A DNA stretch of 64,000 nt from Rugosimonospora africana (GTDB taxonomy: Bacteria; Actinomycetota; Actinomycetes; Mycobacteriales; Micromonosporaceae): contig NZ_BONZ01000070.1 of the NCBI RefSeq assembly GCF_016862975.1, positions 1 to 64,000 on the forward strand. Direction: 5' to 3'. Position 1 is the first letter of the stretch, and the number at the start of each line of letters is the position of its first letter. Position numbers and translations under genes: made by a program. Shown piece by piece: positions 52,364 through 63,634 of this stretch. The notes under the pieces were generated by a model. It saw nothing but the letters and a program-made list of their open reading frames with translations, had not been told where the DNA came from and did no database searches.

Positions 52364-54130
52364 GTGCCGTCGATCTTCGTCCAGCAGACCATCGACCAGC
52401 TCCTTGACGATCCGGAGGCGCACTCCCTGCGGGACACCACGTTCGTCGTTGTTGATCTTGAGACGACCGGCGGCCGGCCGGAGGACTGCGGCATCACCGA
52501 GATCGGCGCGGTGAAGACCCTGGGCGGCGAGGAGCTCGGCGAATTCGCCACCCTGGTCAACCCCGGCCAGCCCATCCCGCCATACGTCACGGTGCTGACC
52601 GGGATCACCAGCGCGATGCTCGCCCCGGCGCCCCCGCTGACCGAGGTGATCCCGGCATTCCTCGAATTCGCCCGCGGCGCGGTCTGGGTGGCCCACAACG
52701 CGCCCTACGATGTCGGCTTCCTCAAGGCGGCCTGCGCCCGGTTCGGCTACCCCTGGCCGCACCCGAAGGTGCTGGACACCGCCGCACTCGCCCGCCGCGC
52801 GCTGACCCGCGACGAGGTGCCCAACCGCAAGCTGGCGACGCTGGCCGCGTTTTTCCGCACCCGGGTGCCCAGCCACCGCGCGCTGGCCGACGCCCGGGCC
52901 ACGGTGGACGTGCTGCACGGGCTGTTCGCCCGGCTCGGCGGGCACAAGGTGTTCACCCTCGGTGAGGCGATCGAATTCGCCCGGGCGGTGAGTCCGGTCC
53001 AGCGAAGCAAGCGCCACCTGGGCGAGGGCCTGCCGGACACGCCGGGGGTGTACGTGTTCCGGGCGCTCGACGACCGGCCGCTCTACGTGGGCACCAGCCG
53101 GTCGATCGCCACCCGGGTGAAGTCATACTTCACCGCGGCCGAGAAGCGGGCGAGGATCACCGAGATGCTGGCCGCGGCGACCCGGGTGGAGGCCATCGAG
53201 TGTGCGCACTCGCTGGAGGCCGAGGTCCGTGAGCTGCGCCTGATCGGTGCGCACAAGCCGCCGTACAACCGCCGGTCGAAGTTTCCGGAGCGGGTGCACT
53301 GGCTCAAGCTGACCGCCGAGGCATACCCGCGCCTGTCCGTGGTCAGGCAACTGGCCGGCGACGCCGCCAGCTATCTCGGCCCGTTCTCCTCGACGAAGAC
53401 GGCCGAGCTGGCCGCCGCGGCGGTCTACGACGCCCTGCCGCTGCGCCAGTGCACGCACAAGCTGTCCGTACGCACACCCAGGCCGGCCTGCGCGCTCGCC
53501 GAGCTGGGCCGCTGCCCGGCTCCGTGCGAGCACCACATCTCGGTGGAAAGCTATGACGCCGACGCGGCACAGCCGTTCCGCACCGCCACCGCCGGTGACC
53601 CCGGCCCGCTCGTCGAGGCCCTGCTGGCCCGCATCGACGGGTTCGCCGCCGGGCAGCGCTACGAGGAGGCCGGCGTATTACGTGGACGGCTCGGCGCGCT
53701 TCTTCGGGCCACGATACGCATGCAGCGACTACACTCACTTACCGTGATCGCCGAGCTGGTCGCGGCCCGCCCGGCCGCCGGAGGCGGTTGGGAGCTGGCT
53801 GTGGTCCGCCACGGCCGGCTGGTTGCCGCCGGCACCTCCGCTCCCCGTGTCCACCCGCAGCCGACCATCGACGCGCTGCTGGCCACGGCCGAGACCGTCC
53901 GTCCAGGGCCCGGCCCGACCCCGTGCGCCAGTGCCGAGGAGTCCGAGCGGGTGCTCGCCTGGCTGGAGAAACCGGATGCCAGGCTGGTCGAGGTGTCCGA
54001 GGGGTGGGCCCTTCCGGCCACCGGCGCGGGGCGGTTCCGCGACCTGCTAGCAAAGGTTGAGCGTGCGACTAATCAGCCGTACGTTCAGCATCATGTGACC
54101 GATCGGTCATCCGTTGACTTATTAGGCTAG
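52364..54130 (+). CDS. DEDD exonuclease fused to UvrC-like GIY-YIG domain (Rv2191 type)
   Basis: 588 residues. Residues 25-190 form a DnaQ-like exonuclease: VVDLETTG (Asp31, Glu33), HNAPYDVGFL and HRALADARAT. A linker leads to a GIY-YIG domain (GVYVFRALDDRPLYVGTSRS) with the UvrC N-terminal arrangement, through ARPACALAELGRCPAPC-like Cys region and a UVR motif near RYEEAGVLRGRLGALLR. The UvrC C-terminal nuclease half is missing. Role in repair is inferred. GTG start at 52364. Confidence 0.9.
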   Translation: MPSIFVQQTIDQLLDDPEAHSLRDTTFVVVDLETTGGRPEDCGITEIGAVKTLGGEELGEFATLVNPGQPIPPYVTVLTGITSAMLAPAPPLTEVIPAFLEFARGAVWVAHNAPYDVGFLKAACARFGYPWPHPKVLDTAALARRALTRDEVPNRKLATLAAFFRTRVPSHRALADARATVDVLHGLFARLGGHKVFTLGEAIEFARAVSPVQRSKRHLGEGLPDTPGVYVFRALDDRPLYVGTSRSIATRVKSYFTAAEKRARITEMLAAATRVEAIECAHSLEAEVRELRLIGAHKPPYNRRSKFPERVHWLKLTAEAYPRLSVVRQLAGDAASYLGPFSSTKTAELAAAAVYDALPLRQCTHKLSVRTPRPACALAELGRCPAPCEHHISVESYDADAAQPFRTATAGDPGPLVEALLARIDGFAAGQRYEEAGVLRGRLGALLRATIRMQRLHSLTVIAELVAARPAAGGGWELAVVRHGRLVAAGTSAPRVHPQPTIDALLATAETVRPGPGPTPCASAEESERVLAWLEKPDARLVEVSEGWALPATGAGRFRDLLAKVERATNQPYVQHHVTDRSSVDLLG

Positions 54131-54170
54131 AAGGACAACACCGCGTCCGGATCCGGCGAGGAGGTGAGTA

Positions 54171-55979
<1,809 letters not shown>

Positions 55980-56052
55980 CCCACGACCGCCCCCAGCGCC
56001 ACACGCCACGGCCACTAGCCTTGGCGGTCATGACCGATAGGGAGCGGGCCGC

Positions 56053-56586
56053 GTGACCAGTCGACGAGTGGCACGTGTGCGGGGAGTCTTCTACAGCACC
56101 TTCTACCGTCTGCCCAGCCGGTGGCGGCGGCGGCTGGTGCGGCTGGCCACGCAGAAATACATCGTCGGCGGGGTGGTGCTGGTCCGCGACGCCGACCGGG
56201 ACGCGCCCGACCGCCTGGTCCTGCTGCGCCAGCCGCCCGGGTACGGCTGGTCGCTCCCTGCCGGCCTGCTCAAGCGAGGCGAGCCGCCGGCCGTCGGAGC
56301 CGCCCGGGAGCTGTTCGAGGAGTCCGGCATCCAGGTGTCCGCCGAGGACCTGATCCCGCTGTCGCCCAACGCGCTGGTCCACTCGAACGGCCGCTGGGTG
56401 GACATGGTGTTCGAGGCCCGGGTGCCGGCCGACGTCGCTTTCGCGGTCGACGGTGCCGAGGTCTACGAGGCCGCCTGGCACCGGATCGACGCGCTGCCGC
56501 CGCTGACCGCGCCCACCGCCCGCCTGCTCGCCTACTACGGGATGGGACCGTACGCGGAGTATCCCGAGGTACGCGGTGGCGACTGA
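56053..56586 (+). CDS. NUDIX hydrolase
   Basis: 177 residues. The NUDIX box GLLKRGEPPAVGAARELFEE then SGI fits GX5EX7REUXEEXGU. A hydrophobic/Arg N-terminal helix (VFYSTFYRLPSRWRRRLVRL) may touch the membrane. Hydrolyses an X-linked nucleoside diphosphate. The stop overlaps the nucleotidyltransferase start, suggesting that the two work on the same sugar-nucleotide pool. GTG start at 56053. Confidence 0.9.
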   Translation: MTSRRVARVRGVFYSTFYRLPSRWRRRLVRLATQKYIVGGVVLVRDADRDAPDRLVLLRQPPGYGWSLPAGLLKRGEPPAVGAARELFEESGIQVSAEDLIPLSPNALVHSNGRWVDMVFEARVPADVAFAVDGAEVYEAAWHRIDALPPLTAPTARLLAYYGMGPYAEYPEVRGGD

Positions 56587-57415
56587 GATCTGTTCGGTGG
56601 TGCTCGCCGCCGGTGAGGGGCGGCGACTGCGGCCGTTGACCGAGACGGTCCCCAAGGCGCTGTGTCCGATCGGCAACGTCCCGCTGCTGGACCGTGCCCT
56701 CGCCCGGCTGGCGGAGTTGGGCTTCACCGGCCCGACCCGGGTCGCGGTCAACGCCTGGCACCTGGCCGACCAGGTGGTCGCGGCGGTCGGCGACCGGGCG
56801 CACCTGTCGGTCGAATCTGGGCCGCAGCCGCTGGGTACCGCCGGTGGGGTCGCCGCGCTGCGTGACTGGGTCGGCGGCCGGGGTGTGCTGGTCGGCAACG
56901 CCGACGCGTACCTGGCCGGTGGCGACCTCGCCCCGCTGCTGGGCGGCTGGGACGGCACCGAGGTGCGGCTGCTCGGTACGCCGGGGCCGCCGTACGAGTT
57001 CGGCCGGTACCGGTTCGCCGGGCACTCGCTGCTGCCGTGGCACCGGGTACGGGACCTCGCCGTGGAGCCCGGCGAGTTGGTGAAGCGGCTGTGGCGGGAT
57101 GCGGAGGCGGCCGGCGAACTGACCGTGGTGCCGTACGGCGGCCGGTACCTGGACACCGGTACCCCCGGCGACTATCTCGCCGCCAACCTCGACGCCGCCG
57201 GGCCGGACGGCCGGATCGTCGCGCCGGACGCCGACGTCACCGGCACCGTGCACAGCGCGGTCATCGGTGCCGGGGCGGTGGTCCGCGGTCGGGTGGAGCA
57301 CGCGGTCGTCTGGCCCGGTGGCTACGTCGGCCCCGACGAACACCTCACGAGCGCCATCCGGTACGGCCGGGACGGTACCGTAACCGCAGCACCCGACGAA
57401 GGAGCCCCCGAGTGA
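56576..57415 (+). CDS. NDP-sugar nucleotidyltransferase family protein
   Basis: 279 residues. The GT-A nucleotidyltransferase signature VVLAAGEGRRLRPLTETVPK with catalytic Lys, PIGNVPLLDRAL, GTAGGVAAL and VLVGNADAYL (Asp metal site). A short left-handed beta-helix end (VTGTVHSAVIGAGAVVRGRV) follows. Makes an NDP- or phospho-activated sugar; the sugar is not determined. GTG start overlaps the NUDIX stop and its stop overlaps the RAM gene. Confidence 0.9.
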   Translation: MATEICSVVLAAGEGRRLRPLTETVPKALCPIGNVPLLDRALARLAELGFTGPTRVAVNAWHLADQVVAAVGDRAHLSVESGPQPLGTAGGVAALRDWVGGRGVLVGNADAYLAGGDLAPLLGGWDGTEVRLLGTPGPPYEFGRYRFAGHSLLPWHRVRDLAVEPGELVKRLWRDAEAAGELTVVPYGGRYLDTGTPGDYLAANLDAAGPDGRIVAPDADVTGTVHSAVIGAGAVVRGRVEHAVVWPGGYVGPDEHLTSAIRYGRDGTVTAAPDEGAPE

Positions 57416-57699
57416 TCACCGCGATCGTCCTCATCGACTGCGCCACCGACTCGATCCCCGAGGTCGCTGACGCCCTGGCCAACCTGCCCGGCGTCAGCGA
57501 GGTCTACTCGGTCGCCGGAGGCGTCGACCTCATCGCCATCGTCCGGGTACGCGAGTTCGACCAGATCGCCGAGGTGATCGCGGGCGGCATCTCAAAGACC
57601 GACGGCGTGATCAACACCGACACGCACATCGCGTTCCAGGCATACTCGCGGCACGATCTCGAAGAGGCGTTCGCGATCGGCTTCACGGATGCCGACTGA
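57412..57699 (+). CDS. Stand-alone Lrp/AsnC ligand-binding (RAM) domain protein
   Basis: 95 residues from GTG 57412, overlapping the preceding stop. One RAM domain only: VITAIVLIDCATDSIPEVAD, VSEVYSVAGGVDLIAIVRVR, GVINTDTHIAFQAY. No HTH. Such proteins bind amino acids or control partner regulators. Translationally coupled to its neighbours on both sides. Confidence 0.88.
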   Translation: MITAIVLIDCATDSIPEVADALANLPGVSEVYSVAGGVDLIAIVRVREFDQIAEVIAGGISKTDGVINTDTHIAFQAYSRHDLEEAFAIGFTDAD

Positions 57700-58261
57700 C
57701 GACCTCGGCAGGCCCGAGCCCAGGCTGGTGAGGGCCGCCCGGGCGCTGGCCGAGGAGTCCGGCTTCGCACACTCGTCCTCCGCGACCACCGGCCGGCTGC
57801 TGGCCACCCTGTCCGGGGCGGCGAGCGGCACGGTCGGCGAGTCCGGCACCGGCTGCGGCTTCGGCACCGCCTGGTTGCGCCACGGTCTGCGGGACGGCAG
57901 CCGGCTCGTGACCGTCGAATGGGACTCCGACCGCGCCAAGGCGGTCGCCGGCATGTTCGACGGCGACGCCGCGGTCACGGTCCTGACCGGCGACTGGACG
58001 GCGATCACCGAGCACGCGCCGTTCGCCCTGCTGTTCCTCGACGGTGGCGGGAAGCGAGACGGCGTGGACCGGGTCGCCGACCTGATCGCGCCGGGCGGCG
58101 TCGTGGTGATGGACGACTTCACCCCGGCCGACCGCTGGCCACCTCATTTCCAGGGCGAACCGGACGGGCTCCGGATCGCGTGGCTGACCGATCCCCGGTT
58201 CACCGCCGTCGAGCTGATGACCTCGCCCACCGAGTCGGTGATCGTCGCCACCCGGCGCTGA
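57689..58261 (+). CDS. SAM-dependent O-methyltransferase-like protein
   Basis: 190 residues. Class I fold: VGESGTGCGFGTAWLRHGL is the SAM loop, VTVEWDSDRAKAVAGMF the acidic motif, LLFLDGGGKRDG and GGVVVMDDFTP the catalytic-metal region of the O-methyltransferase 3 type. ATG at 57689 overlaps the RAM gene. Substrate unknown; last gene of a four-gene overlapping chain. Confidence 0.86.
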   Translation: MPTDDLGRPEPRLVRAARALAEESGFAHSSSATTGRLLATLSGAASGTVGESGTGCGFGTAWLRHGLRDGSRLVTVEWDSDRAKAVAGMFDGDAAVTVLTGDWTAITEHAPFALLFLDGGGKRDGVDRVADLIAPGGVVVMDDFTPADRWPPHFQGEPDGLRIAWLTDPRFTAVELMTSPTESVIVATRR

Positions 58262-58291
58262 CCACCGCCCGGCGGGCGAGGACCGCACCCG

Positions 58292-60202
58292 TCACAGGTG
58301 CCGCGACCACCAGTCCAGGATGGCCTCGAACCGAGCGACCCGGTGCGACGGCAGTCCGGAGCGCGACATCTCGTGCCCCTCACCGGGGAACAGCAGGAAC
58401 TCCGCGGGCACCCCGCGCCGGCGCAGCGTCACGAACAGCCGCTGCCCCTGCTCGACCGGGCAGCGCCAGTCCTGCTCCGAGTGGATGATCAGCACCGGCA
58501 TCTCGATCCGGTCGGCGTACGTGAGCGGGCTCTGCGCACGCTGCCGATCCGGATCCGGGCCGTACAGGTCGTCGGCGAAGGCCCAGCCGATGTCGGACGA
58601 GCCGGTGAAGCTGTCGATCGCGTTGACCGCGCGCTCGGAGACGGCCGCCTTGAACCGGTCGCCGTGGTTCCCGGCCATCCAGGTGGTCATGAACCCGCCG
58701 TGCGAGCCGCCCAGCACGCCCACCCGCTGCCCGTCCAGCGACGGATCGGCCAGCGCCGCGTCCAGCAGGGCCAGCAGGTCGGTCGCCGATGCCTCGCCGA
58801 CGTTGCCGAGGATGGCCCGGCCGTGCGCCTGCCCGTACCCGGAGGAGCCGCGCGGGTTGCCCATCACCACGGCGTACCCGGCGCTCGCGTACACCTGCGC
58901 CTCGTCGAACAGCCCCCAGGCGTACTGGGTGAACGGGCCGCCATGGATCATCAGCAGTACCGGGTGCGGTCCCGGCCCGTCCGGCCGGACCACCCAGCCG
59001 TGCACCGGGTACCCGTCCGGAGCCACGGCCTCGATCTCTACCTGCGGCCGGATGCCGGCGGTGGCGCGGAACTCCTCGCTGAAGTTGGTCAGCACGGTCC
59101 CGGAGCCGGTGACCAGCTCGCCCCAGCTGTTCTCGTCGGCGATCGTGGCGACCAGCGTGCCCCCGGCCTGGTCGAGGCCGTTGACCTGCCGGCGCCCGTC
59201 CAGCACCACCCGGGGTTCACCCCCGGCGTACGGCACCAGAAGCAGCTGGCCCGCGCCCCGGTGCTCGTTGGGGAACAGCACGCCATCTGCCGTGGTCACC
59301 ATCCGGACGGCGCGTGACTGGTGGTGACGCTCCTCGTCGGTCAGCCGGACCGGCTCGCCACCAGCCACCGGGACCGCCCACAGCGAGTCGTTCTTCGCCA
59401 CCGCCTGCCGCCCGTGCTCGCCGATCTCGATGCCGGCGAAGCAGACCAGGGTGCCGTCCGCGCTGAACCGGGGCTGGTCGGCGGCCAGCCCGCCGGCGGT
59501 GAGCGCCCGCAGCCCGGAGCCGTCCGGCGCGCACACCCAGATGTCCGAACGCATGTCGTCGCCCGCGGTCTCGTGCCGCGCGGCGCTGAAGGCGAGCAGG
59601 TCGCCGGACGGGCTCCAGTCCACGTCGCCGTGGTCGGCGTCGCCGTGGGTGACCTGCTCGGTCGTGCCGGCGAGGTCGACCAGCCAGACGTGCTGGGGCC
59701 GCGAGTCGAGGAAGCCGAGGTTGTCCAGCCGGTACCGGAACCGGGTGATCCGGCGGGGCGCCTCCTTCTCCGGACCGACGCCTTCCTGCGAGCCGTACCG
59801 ACCGCCTTCCGGCACCCGGGCGACGTAGGCCAGCCGGGTCGAGTCCGGGCTCCACATCGGATCGGCGGCACCCAGCGGGTGGTCGGTCAGCCGGTGGGGC
59901 TCGCCGCCGTCGGTCGGCAGCACCCAGACCTGCGGCTTGCCGGTGGCGCCGTCGTCGGCCCGTTCGGAGCGGGTAAAGGCGATCCATGCGCCATCCGGTG
60001 ACCATCGCGGACTGCCGTCGCGCCAGCCATGGGTGAGCTGGCGAGGCTGGCCCGAACCGTCGGTGTCGACCAGCCACAGCTGACTGGTGTAGTCGTCGGC
60101 CTCAAGATCGGCGCGGCGTACCGCGACGACCGCTTTTCGGCCGTCGGGACGCAGCGAGGGCGCTCCGGGGATGGGAACACGGGAAATATCAGCAGGCTTC
60201 AC
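58292..60202 (-). CDS. S9-family prolyl oligopeptidase/acylaminoacyl peptidase
   Basis: 636 residues from GTG 60202. The N-terminal 380 residues form a beta-propeller with WSPDGAWIAF-type blades. The C-terminal alpha/beta-hydrolase domain has HGGPFTQYAWGL, the nucleophile in LGGSHGGFMTTWMAG (GGSHGG), IIHSEQDWRCP (acid) and FPGEGHEMS (His). Cytosolic; no signal peptide. Removes blocked residues or trims short peptides. Divergent from the hydrolase gene by 48 bp. Confidence 0.92.
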   Translation of the reverse strand: MKPADISRVPIPGAPSLRPDGRKAVVAVRRADLEADDYTSQLWLVDTDGSGQPRQLTHGWRDGSPRWSPDGAWIAFTRSERADDGATGKPQVWVLPTDGGEPHRLTDHPLGAADPMWSPDSTRLAYVARVPEGGRYGSQEGVGPEKEAPRRITRFRYRLDNLGFLDSRPQHVWLVDLAGTTEQVTHGDADHGDVDWSPSGDLLAFSAARHETAGDDMRSDIWVCAPDGSGLRALTAGGLAADQPRFSADGTLVCFAGIEIGEHGRQAVAKNDSLWAVPVAGGEPVRLTDEERHHQSRAVRMVTTADGVLFPNEHRGAGQLLLVPYAGGEPRVVLDGRRQVNGLDQAGGTLVATIADENSWGELVTGSGTVLTNFSEEFRATAGIRPQVEIEAVAPDGYPVHGWVVRPDGPGPHPVLLMIHGGPFTQYAWGLFDEAQVYASAGYAVVMGNPRGSSGYGQAHGRAILGNVGEASATDLLALLDAALADPSLDGQRVGVLGGSHGGFMTTWMAGNHGDRFKAAVSERAVNAIDSFTGSSDIGWAFADDLYGPDPDRQRAQSPLTYADRIEMPVLIIHSEQDWRCPVEQGQRLFVTLRRRGVPAEFLLFPGEGHEMSRSGLPSHRVARFEAILDWWSRHL

Positions 60203-60250
60203 GTTCGGCAGGCTACCGGGCCGGTGGCTACTGACAAGTACCCTCGTGGC

Positions 60251-61156
60251 GTGATCGACGATACCGACGTCCCGGTTGCCGGTTATCGCCAGGAACACGT
60301 GGACCGGGGCACCGACCACATCGGGCTGCACGTCTACCCGGATCCGGAGGACGCGCTGGCCCCGGCCGTCGTGATCTGGCCGGCCATGGGCGTACCGGCC
60401 CGGTACTACCGGCCGTTCGCCGAGCTGCTGGTCGCGGCTCGGTTCGCGGTGATCGTCGCGGATCTGCGCGGCACCGGCAGCAGCACGCCACGGCCGTCCC
60501 GCGCCTCCCGATACGGGCTCGCCGAGCTGGTCGGCGACGTGGAGGCGGTACAGGAGGCGCTGCGCCCGAGGCTGGCGGACCGGACCACGCTGCTGCTCGG
60601 ACACTCGCTCGGCGGGCAGGCCGCCCTGTTGCACCTCGCCATGTCGGACGAGCCCACGGTGGACGGGCTCGTCCTGGTCGCGGTCGGGTTGCCGTTCTTC
60701 CGCGCGTACCCGGGGCGTCGCGGCGCCGCGGTGCTGCCGTACACGCAGTCGATCGCCGCGACGAGCGCGCTGCTGCGGGTGTGGCCGGGTTGGGGCTTCG
60801 GCGGGCGGCAGGCGCACGGTGTGATCCGAGACTGGGGGTACACCGCCCGGCACGGGCGCTACCCGCGGCTGGGCGGGATCGATCCGGAGCGGGCCCTACG
60901 CTCCGTACGCACCCCGGTACTGGCGATCAGCGTCGACGAGGACCGGTTCACCCCGGCGTCCACCGTGGACTACCTGGTCGGCAAGCTGCCGGCGGCGCCG
61001 GTCCGGCGGGAGCACTACGCCGCGTCCGATCGTGCCGGCGACATTCCGGTGCTGGCGGCGCCGCTGGGCGCGCGGCTCGACCATTTCGCGTGGGTACGGG
61101 CGGCCGGACCGCTCGCCGACCGGGTCGCCACGTTCGCCGCCGCGCTGTCGAACTAG
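60251..61156 (+). CDS. Alpha/beta-fold hydrolase
   Basis: 301 residues from GTG 60251. IWPAMGVPARYYRPFAELL oxyanion region, DLRGTGSSTPRPSRASRYG, nucleophile Ser in LLGHSLGGQAAL, AISVDEDRFTP (acid) and the His near GARLDHFAWV. Unlike the protein at 36442-37248, the triad is complete. Substrate unknown. Convergent with trpD across a 68-bp gap containing three degenerate GTGCCG-type direct repeats. Confidence 0.87.
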   Translation: MIDDTDVPVAGYRQEHVDRGTDHIGLHVYPDPEDALAPAVVIWPAMGVPARYYRPFAELLVAARFAVIVADLRGTGSSTPRPSRASRYGLAELVGDVEAVQEALRPRLADRTTLLLGHSLGGQAALLHLAMSDEPTVDGLVLVAVGLPFFRAYPGRRGAAVLPYTQSIAATSALLRVWPGWGFGGRQAHGVIRDWGYTARHGRYPRLGGIDPERALRSVRTPVLAISVDEDRFTPASTVDYLVGKLPAAPVRREHYAASDRAGDIPVLAAPLGARLDHFAWVRAAGPLADRVATFAAALSN

Positions 61157-61224
61157 TTCATCCCGCCCGGTCACCGTGCCGAGTCACCCGGCGACGCACA
61201 GTGCCGGGTCACGCAGTGCCGGGG

Positions 61225-62346
61225 TTACTCGGCGGCGCGCAGCCCCTGGGCGAACGACACCCAGCGGTCCAGCACCGCGGCGGCCGCGCCCGAGTCGATG
61301 GAGGCGTTCGCCCGCTCGATGCCCGCGCGCCACGCGGCGCCGAGATCGCCACCCGGGCCGGCGTGCGCGGCCAGGGCCGCCCCCGCGTTCGCCACCACCG
61401 CGTCGCGGACCGGCCCGGTCGCGCCGGCCAGCAGCTTGCGGGTCACCTCCGCGTTGTACGTCACGTCGGCACCGCGCAGGTCGCCCTCGACCGATCGCGG
61501 GATGCCCAGGTCGAGCACGTCGACCACGGTCTCGGTGACGGTGCCGTCGCTGACCACCCAGACCCGGGTCGGCGCCGTCGTCGTCACCTCGTCGAGCCCG
61601 TCCTCGCCGCGTACCAGCAGCACCGAGCTGCCCCGCGCGGCGAACGTCTCGGCCATCACCGGCGCCATCCGCAGGTCGGCGCACCCGACCAGGCCGGCCC
61701 GGGGCTGGGCCGGGTTCGTCAGCGGCCCGAGGAAGTTGAAGAAGGTCGGCGTCCCCATCTCGCGGCGGGCGGTCGACGCGTGCCGCATGCCCGGGTGGAA
61801 CGCCGCGGCGAAGCAGAAGCCGATGCCGACCTCGTCGAGGCAGCGGGCCACCGCCGTGCCGGACAGGTCGAGCGGGACGCCGAGATATTCCAGCAGGTCG
61901 GCCGCGCCGCAGGAGGAGGTGGCCGCCCGGTTGCCGTGCTTCACGACGCGTACCCCGGCGCCGGCCGCCACCAGCGCCGACATGGTGGAGATGTTCACCG
62001 TGTGCGCCCGGTCGCCGCCCGTGCCGACCACGTCGAGCGCGTCTACCCGTACCGCCTCGGGCAGTTCGACCAGGCTCGCGTTCGCCAGCATCGCCTCGAC
62101 CAGGCCAGCCAGCTCGGCCGGCGTCTCGCCCTTGGCCCGCAGCGCGATCGCGAACGCGGTGATCTGGACCGGCGTCGCCGACCCCGACATGATCTCGCCC
62201 ATCGCCCACGCGGTCTCCCCGCTGGACAGTTCGGTGCCGCGCACCAGCGCGCCGATGAGGCGCGGCCAGCTGTATTCACCACCGCCGGCTGCCGGCGGAG
62301 CCGAGGATGCGGGTGCCGCGGCAGGGCGGCCAGGCTGCGCGGGCAT
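61225..62346 (-). CDS. trpD: Anthranilate phosphoribosyltransferase
   Basis: 373 residues from ATG 62346; an upstream in-frame codon is rejected. Joins anthranilate and PRPP in tryptophan synthesis. [40 protein letters not shown], the metal-binding ...DGLDEVTT near 260, and [11 protein letters not shown] are diagnostic. The N-terminal 25 residues are an Ala/Pro extension. Position matches Rv2192c upstream of ctaE, and it stands alone without other trp genes. Confidence 0.95.
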   Translation of the reverse strand: MPAQPGRPAAAPASSAPPAAGGGEYSWPRLIGALVRGTELSSGETAWAMGEIMSGSATPVQITAFAIALRAKGETPAELAGLVEAMLANASLVELPEAVRVDALDVVGTGGDRAHTVNISTMSALVAAGAGVRVVKHGNRAATSSCGAADLLEYLGVPLDLSGTAVARCLDEVGIGFCFAAAFHPGMRHASTARREMGTPTFFNFLGPLTNPAQPRAGLVGCADLRMAPVMAETFAARGSSVLLVRGEDGLDEVTTTAPTRVWVVSDGTVTETVVDVLDLGIPRSVEGDLRGADVTYNAEVTRKLLAGATGPVRDAVVANAGAALAAHAGPGGDLGAAWRAGIERANASIDSGAAAAVLDRWVSFAQGLRAAE

Positions 62347-62374
62347 GTCGGCCTCCGGTATCGGAAGGGGGGAG

Positions 62375-62764
62375 TTACCGGGCTGAGGCGCGGTCCCGCA
62401 GCAGGCCGGCCACGGTGGCACCGGTGGTCACCGGGTCGAGCGGGTGCGCGAGCGTCGCGTCCACCTGCGCGTACGCGGCCAGCCACCGGTCGGCGGCACG
62501 GGCGATGGCCACCGCGATCGGCGGGCAGTCGTCGAGTTCGTCGCGCAGCTGCCGGGCGATTCCGATGCCCCCGGTCGGGGTCGCCTCGCCGTCGAGCACG
62601 ACCAGATCGATCTCGTACGTGTCGATGAGCGTGAGGCACTCCACATAGCTGGACGCGTCGACGAACTCCACCGACAGGTCGGCCGCCGGACGCGTGCCGA
62701 TGGCCTGCCGCATCCGATCGCGGACCTGCGGATCATCGCTGTAGAGAAGGACCGTGTACGTCAC
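62375..62764 (-). CDS. Receiver-like single-domain protein upstream of trpD
   Basis: 129 residues. Alternating beta/alpha pattern of a response-regulator receiver: [37 protein letters not shown] with Asp58 at the phosphorylation position. The usual Lys near the end is not evident (TLAHPLDP instead), so phosphorylation chemistry is doubtful. No output domain. GTG start at 62764; trpD starts 28 bp past its stop on the same strand. Confidence 0.75.
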   Translation of the reverse strand: MTYTVLLYSDDPQVRDRMRQAIGTRPAADLSVEFVDASSYVECLTLIDTYEIDLVVLDGEATPTGGIGIARQLRDELDDCPPIAVAIARAADRWLAAYAQVDATLAHPLDPVTTGATVAGLLRDRASAR

Positions 62765-62946
62765 GGGCTGAATCGTAGCCGCCGCTACGGGTCAACCGGC
62801 GGCCGGCCGCCACCGACCCGCCCCGGTGGCCCGGTCGCGGCCTCCGCGATGGGTAGCCAGCCTCCGGATCCCGCCAGGGCCGGTCATGACACGCTCAAGA
62901 GCGACCCGGCCGCGAGCCGTTCCTGCTCGGGGGCAATAATGACCGC

Positions 62947-63546
62947 GTGACTGCGGCCTCAGCGATTGAGAAGAGCCGGATCCATTCCCTGACCAGGCCC
63001 AACATGGTCAGCGTCGGGACGATCGTCTGGCTTTCCAGTGAACTCATGTTCTTCGCGGCCTTGTTCGCGATGTATTTCTCCATCCGCGCGGCGGATTACG
63101 GGTTGTGGAAGGAGCACACTCCACACCTCGATCTGTGGTACGCGACGCCGTTCACCCTGGCCCTGGTCCTCTCGTCGGTGACCTGCCAGATGGGCGTGTT
63201 CGCGGCGGAGCGGGGCGACGTGTTCAAGCTGCGCCAGTGGTTCACGCTGACGTTCATCCTCGGCCTGGTCTTCCTCCTCGGCCAGATGAACGAGTACCGG
63301 ATGCTGATCAGCGAAGGCATCAAGATCAACGCCGACGGGTACGGATCGGTCTTCTACCTGACCACCGGGTTCCACGCGCTGCACGTCACGGGTGGTCTGC
63401 TCGCGTTCATCTTCTACATGATCCGCACCACCATGGGCCGGTTCACCCCGGCGCAGGCCACCGCGGCGATCGTCGTCTCGTACTACTGGCACTTCGTCGA
63501 CATCGTCTGGGTCGCCCTGTTCGCCATGATCTACCTGATCCGATGA
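62947..63546 (+). CDS. ctaE: Cytochrome c oxidase subunit III
   Basis: 199 residues, five membrane spans. Short actinobacterial form that starts after the first two helices of the long type. [55 protein letters not shown] and [20 protein letters not shown] are diagnostic. Part of the bcc-aa3 supercomplex in the membrane. GTG start; 88 bp before qcrC. Matches Rv2193. Confidence 0.96.
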   Translation: MTAASAIEKSRIHSLTRPNMVSVGTIVWLSSELMFFAALFAMYFSIRAADYGLWKEHTPHLDLWYATPFTLALVLSSVTCQMGVFAAERGDVFKLRQWFTLTFILGLVFLLGQMNEYRMLISEGIKINADGYGSVFYLTTGFHALHVTGGLLAFIFYMIRTTMGRFTPAQATAAIVVSYYWHFVDIVWVALFAMIYLIR

Positions 63547-63634
63547 TCATTGTCACGTCACATTTCGGCTTGACGCTTCGTCATAACTGCTGGGACCTGC
63601 CAACGCAGCCGGCACGACCATCCAAGGTGAGGCC

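Noticed and set aside
61157-61224. Structured element in the hydrolase/trpD gap
   Set aside because: Only three degenerate GTGCCG direct repeats; no stem or terminator found.
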